This document shows, one piece after another, positions 63,615 through 64,000 of a stretch of 64,000 bases of DNA (the first letter of the stretch is position 1; each line of letters begins with the position of its first letter). Source of the DNA: Planctomycetota bacterium (lineage in GTDB: Bacteria > Planctomycetota > B15-G4); the NCBI GenBank assembly GCA_029259745.1, contig JAJDEO010000024.1:124001-188000 (forward strand). The letters run 5' to 3'. Both the position numbers and the translations under genes were made by a program. The notes below the pieces were generated by a model, which made no database searches, had not been told where the DNA came from, and saw only the letters and a list, made by a program, of their open reading frames with translations.

Positions 63615-64000
63615 TCAGAGCAGCAGCACGACCGAACGGATCAGCGCGGCGCCACGTGGAACGCTCGCTGCGACGACATCGAGACGACGCCCCGCGTCGC
63701 GCAAGAACACGGGCCACGGCACGACAACAAAGGGCGTCGCCGCCTCGGCCGAGCAGTCGAGCATGAACCTCCCAGCGTCGACATCCAACGACGCCTCGAG
63801 CGGGTCGACGACGACGTCGTGGCACGGACCGTGCTCGTCGACGTCGGGCTCAGGAGCCTCGGACTCACCGGCCCCGGGCTCATGGTCGCAGGGGCACGGC
63901 TCACCGGCCTCACCCAGCTCCACGTGCCCATCGTGCCCGAAACACACCGCCACCCCGGCCGCCGGCGGCATGGCCGCGAACAGCGCGACGACGAGGACGA
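63615..64000 (-). CDS. Secreted Cys/His-rich accessory protein of the efflux operon (5' end off the right edge)
   Basis: The frame is open from base 64000 to the stop at 63615, giving about 127 residues without the true start. The visible beginning is the end of a signal peptide (VLVVALFAAMPPAAGVAV). The mature part has CFGHDGHVELGEAGEPCPCDHEPG, then DEHGPCHDVVV, a Cys/His arrangement that looks metal-binding. Small proteins of this kind often precede Cus/Czc-type operons in planctomycetes, so it probably acts as a periplasmic metal sensor or scavenger. Family name unknown to me. Confidence 0.7.
   Translation of the reverse strand, partial: VLVVALFAAMPPAAGVAVCFGHDGHVELGEAGEPCPCDHEPGAGESEAPEPDVDEHGPCHDVVVDPLEASLDVDAGRFMLDCSAEAATPFVVVPWPVFLRDAGRRLDVVAASVPRGAALIRSVVLLL

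Overview
The window is a GC-rich (roughly two-thirds G+C by eye), gene-dense chromosomal segment that most likely comes from a member of the Planctomycetota, possibly one of the deep-branching marine lineages. The evidence is the gene content. There is a PVC-type CxxCH haem-binding protein with HEAT-like repeats, a CRTAC1/ASPIC-UnbV protein, and a Pkn-type Ser/Thr kinase translationally coupled to an ECF-like sigma factor. There are also formylglycine-type and Thr-type sulfatases, many lipoproteins, and several secreted proteins ending in a shared beta-rich tail domain. I see no tRNA, rRNA, CRISPR array, phage gene or intact transposase.

Layout. 1-2626 (minus): sigma factor and membrane Ser/Thr kinase, cut by the left edge. 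2854-4015: terminator-like hairpin, carboxylesterase and a decayed alpha/beta-hydrolase fragment. 4123-7292 (plus): coupled TPR lipoprotein and CRTAC1 lipoprotein. 7335-11309: divergent cyanophycin synthetase and cyanophycinase, bracketed by imperfect direct repeats of the end of the CRTAC1 gene. 11350-15122 (minus): four lipoprotein genes, three of them coupled by ATGA overlaps. 15194-16065 (plus): MOSC protein and fluoride channel. 16126-26616 (minus): subtilase, THUMP methyltransferase, PVC haem protein, membrane glycosyltransferase-like protein and sulfatase. 26894-27499 (minus): sigma factor. 28218-30500: matrixin-like protease. 30597-34678 (plus): oxidative pentose-phosphate operon gnd-zwf-pgl plus a lipoprotein hydrolase. 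34739-36751 (minus): family of three lipoprotein paralogues, one of them broken. 36973-38727: lamin-tail exoprotein. 38814-42431 (minus): response regulator, Tat-exported solute-binding protein and sensor histidine kinase in one operon. 42635-43959 (minus): two uncharacterised genes. 44282-48764 (plus): MsrA, MscS-like channel, FMN-binding glutamate-synthase-like protein and a lipoprotein. 48863-52891 (plus): membrane sulfatase-like protein and FG-GAP exoprotein. 52991-56515 (minus): beta-helix protein, unknown secreted protein and NHL propeller. 56512-64000 (minus): TetR regulator and a CusCBA-type heavy-metal efflux operon running off the right edge.

How the genes work together. Overlapping start and stop codons (ATGA, GTGA, TGATG) occur repeatedly and define the operons. 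Three small pathways are complete within the window: cyanophycin synthesis and breakdown, the oxidative branch of the pentose phosphate pathway, and tripartite metal efflux. The most unusual items are the repeat-bounded cyanophycin cassette, the histidine-kinase operon that includes its own periplasmic binding protein but no permease, a lipoprotein paralogue broken by a stop codon and a short palindromic element, and a beta-rich tail module reused in about six exported proteins and also found inserted within a sulfatase.
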